From Deltaproteobacteria bacterium (lineage in GTDB: Bacteria; Desulfobacterota; DSM-4660; Desulfatiglandales; HGW-15), in contig JAFGDF010000292.1 in assembly GCA_016932235.1 (NCBI GenBank), forward strand, positions 1 through 15,357: 15,357 bases of DNA. The letters run 5' to 3'. Each line of letters opens with the position of its first letter. The first letter of the stretch is position 1. Shown here piece after piece: positions 1 through 7,226 of the stretch. The translations under genes and the position numbers were made by a program. The notes beneath the pieces are model-generated. The model searched no databases. It was not told where the DNA came from and saw only the letters and a list, made by a program, of their open reading frames with translations.

Positions 1-1
1 C

Positions 2-466
2 ATGGGAGCCGTGGAAGTATATGAATCTGCGGAGGAATGTGGTAAGAAGGTTGCCGTATTGGGTGGCGGCCTTGTGGGGGTTGAGCTTGGCATTTACCTG
101 AGGCAGCTTGGCCGGGATGTTACTATCGTTGAGATGCTGCCCGAGCTTAATTTTGGCGAAAACTTCCTGCATGGCAGGGGGCTGAGCTTTCAGATCAGGG
201 ATAACGGCGTGAAAACCTCTCTTTCTACAAAGGCCGTGGAGATAAATGAAAAGGGAGTTACCTGCGAGGGGCCTGATGGCACAAGGCTGTTTGAGGCGGA
301 TACGGTTGTTTACGCCGTTGGCCAGAGCCCTCTGTGGGAGGAAACAGACGCGCTTCGGTTCTGCGCTCCGGAATTCCACCAGATCGGCGACTGTCTGATT
401 CCGAAAAATATACAGGCGGCCACATCAGCGGCATTCCATATTGCCCGGGATATCGGAAGAAAGTAG
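2..466 (+). CDS. NADH:flavin oxidoreductase / 2-enoate reductase-like, C-terminal part (5' end outside the window)
   Basis: This is the C-terminal 154 residues of a flavin- and pyridine-nucleotide-dependent oxidoreductase. A dinucleotide-binding loop GGGLVGVELG (visible residues 21-30) follows a beta strand, and strand 2 ends in Glu44, which favours NADH over NADPH. The segment YAVGQSP (104-110) and the motif IGDC (128-131) are the usual second and FAD-contacting elements, and an alanine-rich helix (139-150) closes the fold. This arrangement matches the C-terminal half of Old Yellow Enzyme-type 2-enoate and 2,4-dienoyl-CoA reductases, where an N-terminal TIM barrel binds FMN and an Fe-S cluster; that half would lie left of the window. 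The frame is already open at the window edge, so the Met at base 2 is probably internal. The exact substrate cannot be read from this part. Transcribed away from rlmD's 3' end (convergent). Confidence 0.82.
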   Translation: MGAVEVYESAEECGKKVAVLGGGLVGVELGIYLRQLGRDVTIVEMLPELNFGENFLHGRGLSFQIRDNGVKTSLSTKAVEINEKGVTCEGPDGTRLFEADTVVYAVGQSPLWEETDALRFCAPEFHQIGDCLIPKNIQAATSAAFHIARDIGRK

Positions 467-729
467 TTGAGAAAGGATGTGGCTCCTTGCAAACCGGCAG
501 ATATTCTAAGCCTATCCGATTACACTTATTTTTTTATCACAATGCTCCTCATTTTTTAAGGTAATGCTTCCATGAATTTAAGATAATGTCCCAGAAGCAT
601 ATCGGAAAGGAGAATGAAGAACGAAAGGATCAATTCACTGTAAATTATGGATGTCGTTGGTGGCAGGATTGTTGGGGGGTGTTTCCTGGTTGGTACTCAA
701 GCCCGACCAATAATCTCATTCCCCTATTA
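467..729. other. Convergent intergenic region, no gene seen
   Basis: This 263-base stretch lies between the convergent ends of the left-edge oxidoreductase gene and rlmD. Short open frames exist, but none has a ribosome binding site or a recognisable product. A weak stem AAGGA/TCCTT (about 473-488) lacks a T-tract, so I do not call a terminator. Confidence 0.5.
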
Positions 730-2121
730 TTACCGTCTTCTTATAAGCTTTGTGACTGATTCAATATGGTATGTATGGGGGAACATGTCAACCGGCTGGA
801 CCTCCCGGATCTGGTACTTTTCGGTTAATATGGCCAGGTCCCTTGCCAGAGTCGACGGATTACATGAGACGTAAATAAGCTTTTCAGCGGCAATGTCCAT
901 GACTTCCGATAAGACGTCCCGATGCATTCCCGAACGGGGAGGGTCAATGATGAATAGGTCCGGTCTGGTCTTAAGGGAAGATAAATTCTTTCTTATATCT
1001 CCCTGGATAAATCTGCAGTTTTTCACTCCATTCTCCCTGCAATTTATTTTTGCGTCTATGATAGCGCTTTCAACAATTTCCATGCCGATTATGTCCCTTG
1101 CCTTTCCCGAAAGAAAAACAGGGATAGTGCCTGTACCGCTGTAAAGATCCAGGATGGTTTCAGTGCCATTTAGTTCGGCGAAAGCCTCGACGACCTCATA
1201 TAACCTTTTCGCGCCGGACGGGTTTGTCTGAAAAAATGAATTTGCCGAAACCCTGAATATGAAATCACCGATTTTATCTTTTATATACCCGTTCCCCGTC
1301 AGCACAATTTCCTTTTCACCAAAGGCTGTTGATCCTTTTCTACTGTTGATATTATTAACGACGGTACTGATGTTAGAAAATTTTGAATAAAGCCATTCCG
1401 CCATGGGAAGAATGATCTCCTGTCTTTCTTCTGACGTGACTATATTTACCATCCATTCGTCATAAGCGCGAGAATAGCGCAGGATTAAAAACCTCCAGAA
1501 TCCTTCATGGCTTTTCAGACCATAGACAGGGACTTTGCTTTCACGCACGTATGTTCTTACATTGTCCAGTATTTTATTTCCATCCCCGTGTTGAAGAAGA
1601 CATTCGCTGATGTCAATAACCTTGTAAAATGTTCCGGGGATATGAAGACCAAGGCCAAAGTCCATCCGGGGATTCCCCTTCATGTATTCACCAGGGAGCA
1701 TCCACACGTAATCAGAAAATGAAAACTCCATCTTATTCCTGTAGGCATAAATCATTTCAGATGGAATCACTTCATCGATTTTTACTTCCTGGATTCCTCC
1801 TATGTGGCGCAATGCCTCCCTTAGATGTTCTCTCTTATACTCAACCTGACGGTCATAACGGAGTTGCTGCCATTGACAACCGCCGCAGAAACCACTGTAG
1901 GGGCAGGGCGGATTGATCCTGTCACGGGATAAATTTAGAAATTCTATTGATCGTGCTTCCGCGTAATCCTTCTTTTTCTTTACAATCTGCGCAATTACTC
2001 TGTCGCCTGGTACGGCATCTTTCACAAAGATCACAAAGCCGTCCAGCCTGGCGACACCGTTCCCCCCGAACGCAAGCTTATCTATCCACAGCTCAATGAT
2101 ATCTCCTTTTCTAATGATCAT
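730..2121 (-). CDS. rlmD: 23S rRNA (uracil-C5)-methyltransferase RlmD (RumA)
   Basis: SAM-dependent enzyme that makes 5-methyluridine in 23S rRNA (position 1939 in E. coli). The 463-residue length fits the family. Residues 1-60 form a TRAM-type RNA-binding domain (FGGNGVARLDG). The four cluster ligands are present as C73, C79, C82 and C174, spaced as in E. coli RumA, so a 4Fe-4S cluster is expected. The SAM site is around ILDLYSGTGTIP, followed by IIDPPRSG, then the catalytic nucleophile C420 in YVSCNPST and the general base E454 in HIESV. Start: the ATG at 2121 is preceded by AAAGGA at good spacing. It lies downstream of apbE on the same strand, but 316 bases and a terminator-like hairpin separate them, so it is probably transcribed separately. 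The paralogous RlmC/TrmA-like enzymes share the fold, so the exact target uridine is inferred from family resemblance. Confidence 0.93.
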   Translation of the reverse strand: MIIRKGDIIELWIDKLAFGGNGVARLDGFVIFVKDAVPGDRVIAQIVKKKKDYAEARSIEFLNLSRDRINPPCPYSGFCGGCQWQQLRYDRQVEYKREHLREALRHIGGIQEVKIDEVIPSEMIYAYRNKMEFSFSDYVWMLPGEYMKGNPRMDFGLGLHIPGTFYKVIDISECLLQHGDGNKILDNVRTYVRESKVPVYGLKSHEGFWRFLILRYSRAYDEWMVNIVTSEERQEIILPMAEWLYSKFSNISTVVNNINSRKGSTAFGEKEIVLTGNGYIKDKIGDFIFRVSANSFFQTNPSGAKRLYEVVEAFAELNGTETILDLYSGTGTIPVFLSGKARDIIGMEIVESAIIDAKINCRENGVKNCRFIQGDIRKNLSSLKTRPDLFIIDPPRSGMHRDVLSEVMDIAAEKLIYVSCNPSTLARDLAILTEKYQIREVQPVDMFPHTYHIESVTKLIRRR

Positions 2122-2160
2122 GATTCCTTTAGATAACGATGTCCCGAATAAAATAAAAAT

Positions 2161-2188
2161 GGAGGAATTGTCGCTTCACAATTCCTCT
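2161..2188 (-). terminator. Hairpin with T-rich tail, probable terminator of apbE transcript
   Basis: GAGGAATTGT (2162-2171) and ACAATTCCTC (2178-2187) form a perfect 10-bp stem with a 6-base loop. Read on the minus strand, the stem is followed after two C residues by a T-rich stretch (ATTTTTATTTTAT), as expected of an intrinsic terminator or attenuator between apbE and rlmD. Confidence 0.55.
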
Positions 2189-2235
2189 TCCCAAAACTGA
2201 AGATCTATTTAATTTGGATTATGCAGAAAGTGGCT

Positions 2236-2268
2236 AGCAGCCTGTCGGACTTCGGCCGACAGGCTGCT
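2236..2268. repeat. Dispersed palindrome, copy 1
   Basis: Arms AGCAGCCTGTCGG (2236-2248) and CCGACAGGCTGCT (2256-2268) are perfectly complementary over 13 bp around a 7-base loop. CT precedes the left arm, giving a CTAG foot. One of six related palindromes in the window. Confidence 0.85.
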
Positions 2269-2385
2269 GCAAAGATCTAAAAAACGATTTTATTTCAAAA
2301 AGGTGTATTTTTTCATTTACCGGCTGCAATGGATAAGGTTAGAAATAAATATCGCGAAAAACAAATGAAAATCTAAATCTTACCA

Positions 2386-2416
2386 GGAGAATGTCGGATA
2401 AAGTCCGACAGTCTCC
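2386..2416. repeat. Dispersed palindrome, copy 2
   Basis: Arms GGAGAATGTCGGA (2386-2398) and TCCGACAGTCTCC (2404-2416) pair with one mismatch around the loop TAAAG. It lies 21 bases 3' of the apbE stop codon and is nearly identical in its core to copy 4 at 9704. Confidence 0.85.
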
Positions 2417-2437
2417 CAGGGTACGAAACATTCGGGT

Positions 2438-3490
2438 TCAGATAGTTGCACTTTTCCAGCCCCTGGACCTTATCTTGCGATTTGTCCTGGATATGATAAG
2501 GGACTCGCAACCTGGCAGAGAATCAATGAGTTTCCTTCCGTCAGCAGGGTCCATCACAAATACACTTGTTGAAAGGGCATCTGCTTCTGTGGCAGAGGGG
2601 GCTATTACCGATACGCTGCTGTTTGTGTAAGATGATAAGCCGTTCTTTGGATTCACGATATGGTGGAACATTTTTTCATGATCATAATAGACTTCATAAT
2701 TACCTGATGTCGCAACAGCCGCGTCAGTCAAATGTATAATGTCCTTGTGTTGCTGTTTTTTGGTCGGATCCTGGATGGCGATTGTCCATGGCTTTCCGTC
2801 AAGCCTGGTTCCTTTGACCCTGATATCGCCGCCGGCGTTGATCAGATGGTTCTCAATGTTGTGAGAAAGAAGAAACTTCGATACTTTATCTAGAATATAT
2901 CCCTTCGCGATACCGTCAAGAGTAATTCCCATACCGGGTTTTTTAAAGATGATTCTGGTGCCGCTGATCTCCACCTTTTCCAGCCCAACCTTTGATATCG
3001 CTTCCTCAAGCTCAGCCTCAGATGGAAATGGTTTATGTTCCTCGGTCAATTTTTCAAGAAAAAGGTCGATGATGGGTTTTACCGATATATCGAAGGCCCC
3101 ATTGGTAAGACGATAGTAACGTATCGAACTTGAGATGACATCCCATATCTCCGGAAGAATATCGTTGAGCATTCCGTTGCTGTTCAGGTAAGCTATTGAG
3201 GTGCGTTCGTCAAATCGATTCATAAGGGATGATAACCTGATTATCTCATCAAAAGCCAGTTCCATGGCCTTTTCCGCTTTGTCCCTGGAACTGTGTAGAA
3301 GCGTCATGCTGACGGATGTTCCCATCGCAAACCTTGTGCCCGCGATTTTGTAAAGGTCCCTGTTAAATTTCACGGCGCCTGCAATTTCCGGGAATATCCC
3401 GGTGGCGGCAAGGCCTATTCCCATAAGGCCCGACATCTTAAAAAAAGATCTTCGATCGATAAATCCGCCTTTATTAAAAAGAGAGTTCAT
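2438..3490 (-). CDS. apbE: FAD:protein FMN transferase ApbE, Tat-exported
   Basis: Transfers FMN from FAD to a Thr/Ser of target proteins such as the NqrB/NqrC or RnfD/RnfG subunits, acting on the outer side of the cytoplasmic membrane. Residues 11-40 are a twin-arginine signal: RR at 13-14, followed by FFK and a hydrophobic Ala/Gly-rich stretch ending near IAGA. Family motifs follow in order: LDGIAKGYILDK (191-202), NAGGDI (218-223), ATSGNYE (260-266), HHIVNPKNG (276-284), and the Mg-binding segment with D304 and T308 in ADALST. The 350-residue length is normal. Start: ATG at 3490 has AAGGAGG about 9 bases upstream, and a TTGACA/TTAAAT promoter lies just beyond. No Nqr or Rnf gene is in the window, so the substrate is unknown; RibF, which makes the FAD it uses, is encoded about 1.6 kb away on the same strand. 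Confidence 0.94.
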   Translation of the reverse strand: MNSLFNKGGFIDRRSFFKMSGLMGIGLAATGIFPEIAGAVKFNRDLYKIAGTRFAMGTSVSMTLLHSSRDKAEKAMELAFDEIIRLSSLMNRFDERTSIAYLNSNGMLNDILPEIWDVISSSIRYYRLTNGAFDISVKPIIDLFLEKLTEEHKPFPSEAELEEAISKVGLEKVEISGTRIIFKKPGMGITLDGIAKGYILDKVSKFLLSHNIENHLINAGGDIRVKGTRLDGKPWTIAIQDPTKKQQHKDIIHLTDAAVATSGNYEVYYDHEKMFHHIVNPKNGLSSYTNSSVSVIAPSATEADALSTSVFVMDPADGRKLIDSLPGCESLIISRTNRKIRSRGWKSATI

Positions 3491-3521
3491 CTTCCCATTC
3501 CTCCTTGAATTGGTAAGGCAT

Positions 3522-3550
3522 ATTTAACAGCATGGATATTCAGTTGTCAA
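3522..3550 (-). promoter_or_regulatory. Sigma-70-type promoter for apbE
   Basis: On the minus strand, a consensus -35 TTGACA (3545-3550) and a -10 TTAAAT (3522-3527, 4 of 6) are separated by 17 bases. The promoter lies about 30 bases upstream of the apbE start and just outside the inverted-repeat element, so apbE has its own promoter. Confidence 0.6.
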
Positions 3551-3573
3551 TAATTGTTATTATGAATCGTTAA

Positions 3574-3935
3574 TGTCCGGTTAGGAAATTGCGTAAAGAT
3601 CGCGGGATGGGGAACTCTTTTTTCGGTCGAACTCGTTCCTGGCAAGGTTGACGCATAATGCCTTACGAGGCGGGCGGCGGGTCATCTCAGTCGTTGTCAT
3701 GGCCAGATAAGGTTGAACAATCGAAAAGCATTCCGCCCGCTCTCCGAGTCGTAGGCTCTACGAGCCGGAGGCCTGGCATGCGCCTTACGCAATTATCCTG
3801 CTTCCAAGGTTTTCGCCGATAAAAAGAGTTCCCCATACCGCGGTTCCGGCAACCGGATATTGAGTTATTCTTATTCCATCGGTTTATTTACAGCCATTCG
3901 GTATTTTTCTTCAACCGCAATTCCCTAACCGGACA
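3574..3935. mobile_element. MITE-like 362-bp element with nested inverted repeats
   Basis: The ends are 20-bp inverted repeats, matching 19 of 20: TGTCCGGTTAGG... (3574-3593) and its complement (3916-3935). A second inverted pair lies inside: GCGGGATGGGGAACTC... (3602-3622) and 3821-3841, matching 20 of 21. The left terminal segment 3583-3596 also pairs with 3785-3799. The interior holds a pair GCGGGCGG (3670-3677)/CCGCCCGC (3733-3740) and a hairpin at 3742-3770. The gap between the two repeat tiers is 8 bases on the left but about 74 on the right, so the arms are not symmetric. No open frame encodes a recognisable transposase, and no clear target-site duplication flanks it. It fills most of the 591-base space between apbE and the UPF0104 gene. 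It is best read as a non-autonomous element; a large structured RNA is an alternative. Confidence 0.6.
3742..3770. repeat. Hairpin at the centre of the inverted-repeat element
   Basis: CTCCGAGTCGTAG (3742-3754) faces CTACGAGCCGGAG (3758-3770) across a 3-base loop, pairing at 11 of 13 positions. It is G/C-rich relative to the flanking DNA. Confidence 0.6.
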
Positions 3936-3989
3936 AGGCTGATTATAAATAGCAATATATAGACCCACCAGGAAAGAATTTCAGTTAGC

Positions 3990-4024
3990 TAGCATTTTGT
4001 CGGACTTTGCCCGAAAAAGTGCTA
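3990..4024. repeat. Dispersed palindrome, copy 3 (degenerate)
   Basis: Arms TAGCATTTTGTCGG (3990-4003) and CCGAAAAAGTGCTA (4011-4024) pair at 12 of 14 positions and keep the GTCGGACTT core. It lies 58 bases 3' of the stop of the UPF0104 gene. Confidence 0.7.
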
Positions 4025-4049
4025 ATAATATTTTTGCGTTTTTTTTGTG

Positions 4050-4083
4050 AACAGATTTTTTCTATGCTGAGAAAAAATCTGTT
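4050..4083 (-). other. Perfect 13-bp stem-loop spanning the stop codon of the UPF0104 gene
   Basis: AACAGATTTTTTC (4050-4062) and GAAAAAATCTGTT (4071-4083) are perfectly complementary around an 8-base loop. The TAA stop of the minus-strand gene (4082-4084) lies in the stem. On the minus strand the sequence after the stem is A-rich rather than T-rich, so it is not a standard intrinsic terminator; it may protect the mRNA 3' end. Confidence 0.5.
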
Positions 4084-5095
4084 AGGACTTCATGGTAAAT
4101 CCTGTAAGGCTATTAAAATATATTAATGCTCCAAGGCCGAATAGTATGGTGGGGAAAAAAAAGGTGGCATGCCAGATTATGGCGGCGGAAAGCGCCTCTT
4201 CTTTTCCTATACCATAGAGGATAAAGCCGTATTGCACGGCCAGGTGAAATGTCCCTATAAATCCCGGAGCAGAGGGTATCATAACGCCGAATGATCCCAT
4301 GGCCAGGATAAGACATGCCGTAAAAAGTGGGATATCCAAGATTATGGAATATCCGACCAGTTGAATCTGGAAAATGGACACAAGCCAGAGAAGGAGTGAA
4401 TATAATATCACCTTAATCCAACCAGTATAGCCCCTGATAAGGACCAGACCCTGGCTGAAATTGCCTGTTATGTGTATGATTTTTGTGAGGATGTTCTTCG
4501 GCAGGAAGAAAAGAATTCTACCCATGAATTTAAGGAGCAGGTCGGTTTTATACTTGAAGCAGATTAGAAGGAGAATCAGTATTATATAGACTATGAAGAG
4601 AATAATCCCGGTGTGTCGAATTTTTTCCGCAATTGAACTGTATTCTCCCGGGAATTTTGTGCCCAATATGCCGATCAGAAGAATGAGAAGCAGTGTCAAT
4701 CCGTCGAAAAATCTCTCGACAACTATGGTAGCAAAGGCGGCGCTGCTGCTTATCTTTTCCGAATTACCGAGATAGTTGGCGCGGACGAACTCCCCAAGCC
4801 TGGCCGGAAGAACACAGTTTGCCGCAAACCCCAGTAATATGGTTGACAGCCTGCTTGAAAAACGAGTCTTTTTTATCGGCTCAAGGAGTGTGTGCCACCT
4901 CCATGCCCTAATGACGTATTGGAGAAATAAGAAAACCACAACAATAAAAAGGACGGACAGATCGGACTTTTTAATCACATCCCAGGTCTTTGCCGGATCC
5001 ACTTTTCGAAAGGCCAGATATAGAAAAAGGGCGCTTATCAACAGCCCTGTCCAGAATTTCCAGTTTATATATCCCTTGCTATTGATCCTGTTCAT
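4082..5095 (-). CDS. UPF0104 / lysylphosphatidylglycerol synthase TM-domain family membrane protein
   Basis: Polytopic inner-membrane protein of about 337 residues in the UPF0104 (LPG_synthase_TM, YbhN/AglD-like) family. Members resemble the flippase half of MprF, and many sit with lipid or glycan synthesis genes; the substrate here is unknown. Many long hydrophobic segments are visible from about residue 14 to the end, consistent with 7-9 membrane helices. Family hallmarks are RAWRW (63-67), NCVLPARLGEFVR (93-105) and VVERFFDGL (125-133). There is no soluble aminoacyl-transferase domain. Start: the ATG at 5095 lies inside the 3' end of ribF, giving a 17-base overlap and likely translational coupling. 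A TTG at 5104, preceded by AAGAAG, is an alternative start three codons earlier. Confidence 0.85.
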   Translation of the reverse strand: MNRINSKGYINWKFWTGLLISALFLYLAFRKVDPAKTWDVIKKSDLSVLFIVVVFLFLQYVIRAWRWHTLLEPIKKTRFSSRLSTILLGFAANCVLPARLGEFVRANYLGNSEKISSSAAFATIVVERFFDGLTLLLILLIGILGTKFPGEYSSIAEKIRHTGIILFIVYIILILLLICFKYKTDLLLKFMGRILFFLPKNILTKIIHITGNFSQGLVLIRGYTGWIKVILYSLLLWLVSIFQIQLVGYSIILDIPLFTACLILAMGSFGVMIPSAPGFIGTFHLAVQYGFILYGIGKEEALSAAIIWHATFFFPTILFGLGALIYFNSLTGFTMKS

Positions 5096-6020
5096 ATAAT
5101 CCAAGCAACTTCTTGGCCTTCCCGATATCGTCAGCTATCTGAGCCGATAGTTCATCAACGCTATTAAACTTCCTCTCGTCCCTGATATGATGGATAAAAT
5201 TGATATAAATAGTCTCCCCGGTTATGTCTCTGTCAAAATCGAGAATATGGGTTTCTATGGAAAACTTGTCATTACCGAAGGTTGGATTATAACCGATGTT
5301 GCAAACTCCGTAATAATTAATACCGTCCACATCCACGTAAACCGCGTAAACGCCTTTCCTGGGGATGAGTTCATTCACAGGTTCTATATTCGCCGTCGAA
5401 AAACCTACTATTTTACCGCCCCTTCCAGCGCCCTTTGTAACGGTTCCGGTTATCTGATAATTCCTGCCCAGCAGCTTCTTCGCTTCTTTCAGATTGCCTT
5501 CTAGAATGAAATTCCTCACTGATGTGCTTGAGACCAGCGTGTTGTTGAAATATACCGGTTCGACAACATGAACTATGAATCCCAGTTCTTTTCCCATCTG
5601 TTTTAAAAGATCAATTCCCCCCTTGCGCTCGTTTCCAAAAGTATAGTCATAACCTACGATAAGTTCCTTAACATTAACCTCATCAACCAAAATGCCTTTA
5701 ACAAAATCCTGTGCCGAGATCGCAGCGAATTCACGGGTGAATGGAAGGCAGAAAATAATATCCAGCCCTGCGTTTGATATCAGTTTTAATTTTCGTTCCG
5801 TGGGCGTAATCAATGGCGGACCACTTTCGGGTTTTATGACCTTAATGGGATGTGGTTCGAATGTCATCACGGCTGATTTGCCGTGAATCGCTTTTGCCCG
5901 CTTTTTTACAAGGTCAAAAAGGACGAGATGCCCCTTGTGAACGCCGTCAAAGTTGCCGATGGTAAGAACCGCATTTTTTAAGGGTTTATTTAGTTCATTG
6001 AGGTTATATATTATGGGCAT
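5079..6020 (-). CDS. ribF: Bifunctional riboflavin kinase / FAD synthetase RibF
   Basis: Cytoplasmic enzyme that phosphorylates riboflavin to FMN and adenylylates FMN to FAD. The 313-residue length is typical. The N-terminal nucleotidyltransferase domain (1-180) shows GNFDGVHKGH (22-31), FEPHP (54-58), the segment YDYTFGNERKGG (124-135) and SSTSVR (164-169). The C-terminal kinase domain (about 183-308) shows GRGGKIVGFSTANI (199-212), where Ser replaces the more usual Pro of the GxPTAN motif, and the catalytic Glu256 in SIETHILDFD. Start: ATG at 6020; the upstream GAAG is a weak ribosome binding site, but no better start is in frame. It is the first gene of a two-gene overlapping unit with the UPF0104 gene and is divergent from tRNA-Leu. 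Confidence 0.95.
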   Translation of the reverse strand: MPIIYNLNELNKPLKNAVLTIGNFDGVHKGHLVLFDLVKKRAKAIHGKSAVMTFEPHPIKVIKPESGPPLITPTERKLKLISNAGLDIIFCLPFTREFAAISAQDFVKGILVDEVNVKELIVGYDYTFGNERKGGIDLLKQMGKELGFIVHVVEPVYFNNTLVSSTSVRNFILEGNLKEAKKLLGRNYQITGTVTKGAGRGGKIVGFSTANIEPVNELIPRKGVYAVYVDVDGINYYGVCNIGYNPTFGNDKFSIETHILDFDRDITGETIYINFIHHIRDERKFNSVDELSAQIADDIGKAKKLLGLYEQDQ

Positions 6021-6156
6021 TTATCTTCAACTGCATCAAATTAATATTTATTATTATGACAATATTAATGGATTATCATATTTATCTATAAGTATCCATC
6101 GGTTAATTATTTTATTAACGGGGTTTATCATTTCTGGATGGAAACTAATTATCTTA

Positions 6157-6183
6157 TTGACATGATTAAGGTGATAATATAAA
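6157..6183 (+). promoter_or_regulatory. Promoter of tRNA-Leu
   Basis: A consensus -35 TTGACA (6157-6162) is followed by TATAAA (6178-6183) with a 15-base spacer, within a very A/T-rich stretch. The tRNA begins 33 bases after the -10. Confidence 0.5.
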
Positions 6184-6215
6184 CCTTTAAAGAAAAATAT
6201 CAACCTTATTTCACT

Positions 6216-6302
6216 GCCGAAGTGGCGGAACTGGTAGACGCGCTAGGTTCAGGGTCTAGTGGGTGTAGGCCTGTAGGGGTTCGAGTCCCCTCTTCGGCAC
6301 CA
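6216..6302 (+). tRNA. tRNA-Leu (anticodon CAG)
   Basis: An 87-base cloverleaf. The acceptor arm GCCGAAG (6216-6222) pairs with CTTCGGC (6292-6298), followed by discriminator A and an encoded CCA (6300-6302). The anticodon stem CTAGG/TCTAG holds the loop TTCAGGG, giving anticodon CAG, which reads CUG codons. The long variable arm around GGGTGTAGGCC and the T loop GTTCGAGTC are typical of a class II tRNA-Leu. Confidence 0.97.
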
Positions 6303-6313
6303 TAGATATCTTA

Positions 6314-6341
6314 AGCTACTGTTTTTGCAGCAGCTTTTTTT
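6314..6341 (+). terminator. Intrinsic terminator of tRNA-Leu
   Basis: AGCTACTG (6314-6321) and CAGCAGCT (6328-6335) form a stem with one mismatch, followed immediately by a run of seven T residues (6335-6341). It lies 12 bases after the tRNA 3' end. Confidence 0.65.
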
Positions 6342-6360
6342 ATGAATTTTAAGGTTTTGA

Positions 6361-6540
6361 GATCGATTCAATCCATCATGCAAGATCCTTCTACATCAAA
6401 CCTTTCTTTTTGCAAGTGGTATAGATAGCAAGAACAACTTTCGCTCAGCCCGAGAAGATAAGCCTGCATCAGCCGCTGATGAGACCAAGAAGGATAATGG
6501 CTATGATGCGGGAATCGTTTTTGAGTACAAGTTTAAGTGA
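6361..6540 (+). pseudogene. Possible remnant of a beta-barrel outer-membrane protein C-terminus
   Basis: In the 345-base space between tRNA-Leu and the DUF2269-like gene, one plus-strand frame is open for 59 codons, from the TGA at 6358 to the TGA at 6538, but has no usable start codon or ribosome binding site. Its last 40 residues are charged and polar and end in NGYDAGIVFEYKFK, which alternates like a porin-type terminal beta strand. That pattern, next to a tRNA, suggests the 3' tail of a lost gene. The family cannot be named, and chance openness of a 59-codon frame is possible. Confidence 0.28.
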
Positions 6541-6647
6541 TGTAACATCTATGGCAGCTGCTGTAAATGTGCTATACATCTAAAATATGGATATTGGGGC
6601 ATTATGATCTTATTATTGATCTGATCTGTTGAGCCGGGGGTTATGTG

Positions 6648-7154
6648 ATGAAAAAACTAAGTATGCAAGGGGAGAAGTGGCTTAAATGTATTCATGTCTT
6701 TTTCGCATGTTTAATGATTGCTGGGGGAGTGAGCATGATCCTGATGATGCATTTTCTAAAGGCTGAAGATGGGTTATCACTTTATGGTATGCATGTATCC
6801 ATGAAATTTAATAATATGCTCTTGGGAGCTGCAGGAGGAATGGGGACCCTTTTAACGGGTCTTTTGTATTCGGTCTTCACGAATTGGGGATGGTTTAAAC
6901 ATAAATGGATTATCCTCAAATGGTGCATCAATCTACTCGGGGTTATATTGGGGTCGTTCTGGCTGGGTCCATGGATAGCTAAGATGGTGGAGATAGTCAA
7001 GTCAGAGGGCATGGCGGCTTTAACGAATGCAGTATATGTGCATAGTAAGACGATGTCCTTTTCCCTTGGATCTTTTCAGTTCTTGACCCTCTTGTTTGCC
7101 CTGTATCTATCCGTGCATAAGCCATGGAAAAGGAAAAAAGACGAAGAAGATTGA
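6648..7154 (+). CDS. DUF2269-like small integral membrane protein
   Basis: A 168-residue membrane protein with four predicted helices at about residues 12-36, 55-78, 87-108 and 137-157, and a short basic C-terminal tail (KPWKRKKDEED). The first helix region, KWLKCIHVFFACLMIAGG, resembles the predicted integral membrane family DUF2269, whose function is unknown. Start: ATG at 6648 with GGGGG seven bases upstream is preferred over the GTG one codon earlier. A universal stress protein gene follows 72 bases downstream on the same strand with no terminator between, so the two may be cotranscribed. The family call is from memory of sequence pattern, and the membrane topology is the firmer part. Confidence 0.7.
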   Translation: MKKLSMQGEKWLKCIHVFFACLMIAGGVSMILMMHFLKAEDGLSLYGMHVSMKFNNMLLGAAGGMGTLLTGLLYSVFTNWGWFKHKWIILKWCINLLGVILGSFWLGPWIAKMVEIVKSEGMAALTNAVYVHSKTMSFSLGSFQFLTLLFALYLSVHKPWKRKKDEED

Positions 7155-7226
7155 GATTCGTCCTTTAATGTAAAAATTTCTCTTTTAGTAATTCGAGATT
7201 AATCAGCAGGGAAGAGGAGGATGAAG

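Larger units (their letters stand above)
2122..2437. other. Intergenic region between apbE and rlmD holding a hairpin and two palindromic repeats
   Basis: The 316 bases contain no convincing gene. They hold a perfect 10-bp hairpin next to rlmD (2161-2188) and two copies of the dispersed palindrome family (2236-2268 and 2386-2416), all listed separately. The stretch between them (about 2270-2385) is A/T-rich and shows nothing else I can support. Confidence 0.6.

Noticed and set aside
2236..2416. Two related palindromes close together, like the start of a CRISPR array
   Set aside because: The copies are not identical, spacing is irregular, and the other copies are kilobases apart; there are no uniform spacers or cas genes.
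3595..3710. Short open frames inside the inverted-repeat element as a transposase remnant
   Set aside because: None exceeds about 40 codons or contains a recognisable transposase motif on either strand.
4593..5099. Plus-strand open frames antisense to the UPF0104 gene
   Set aside because: They lack ribosome binding sites and lie wholly within a convincing membrane protein gene on the other strand.
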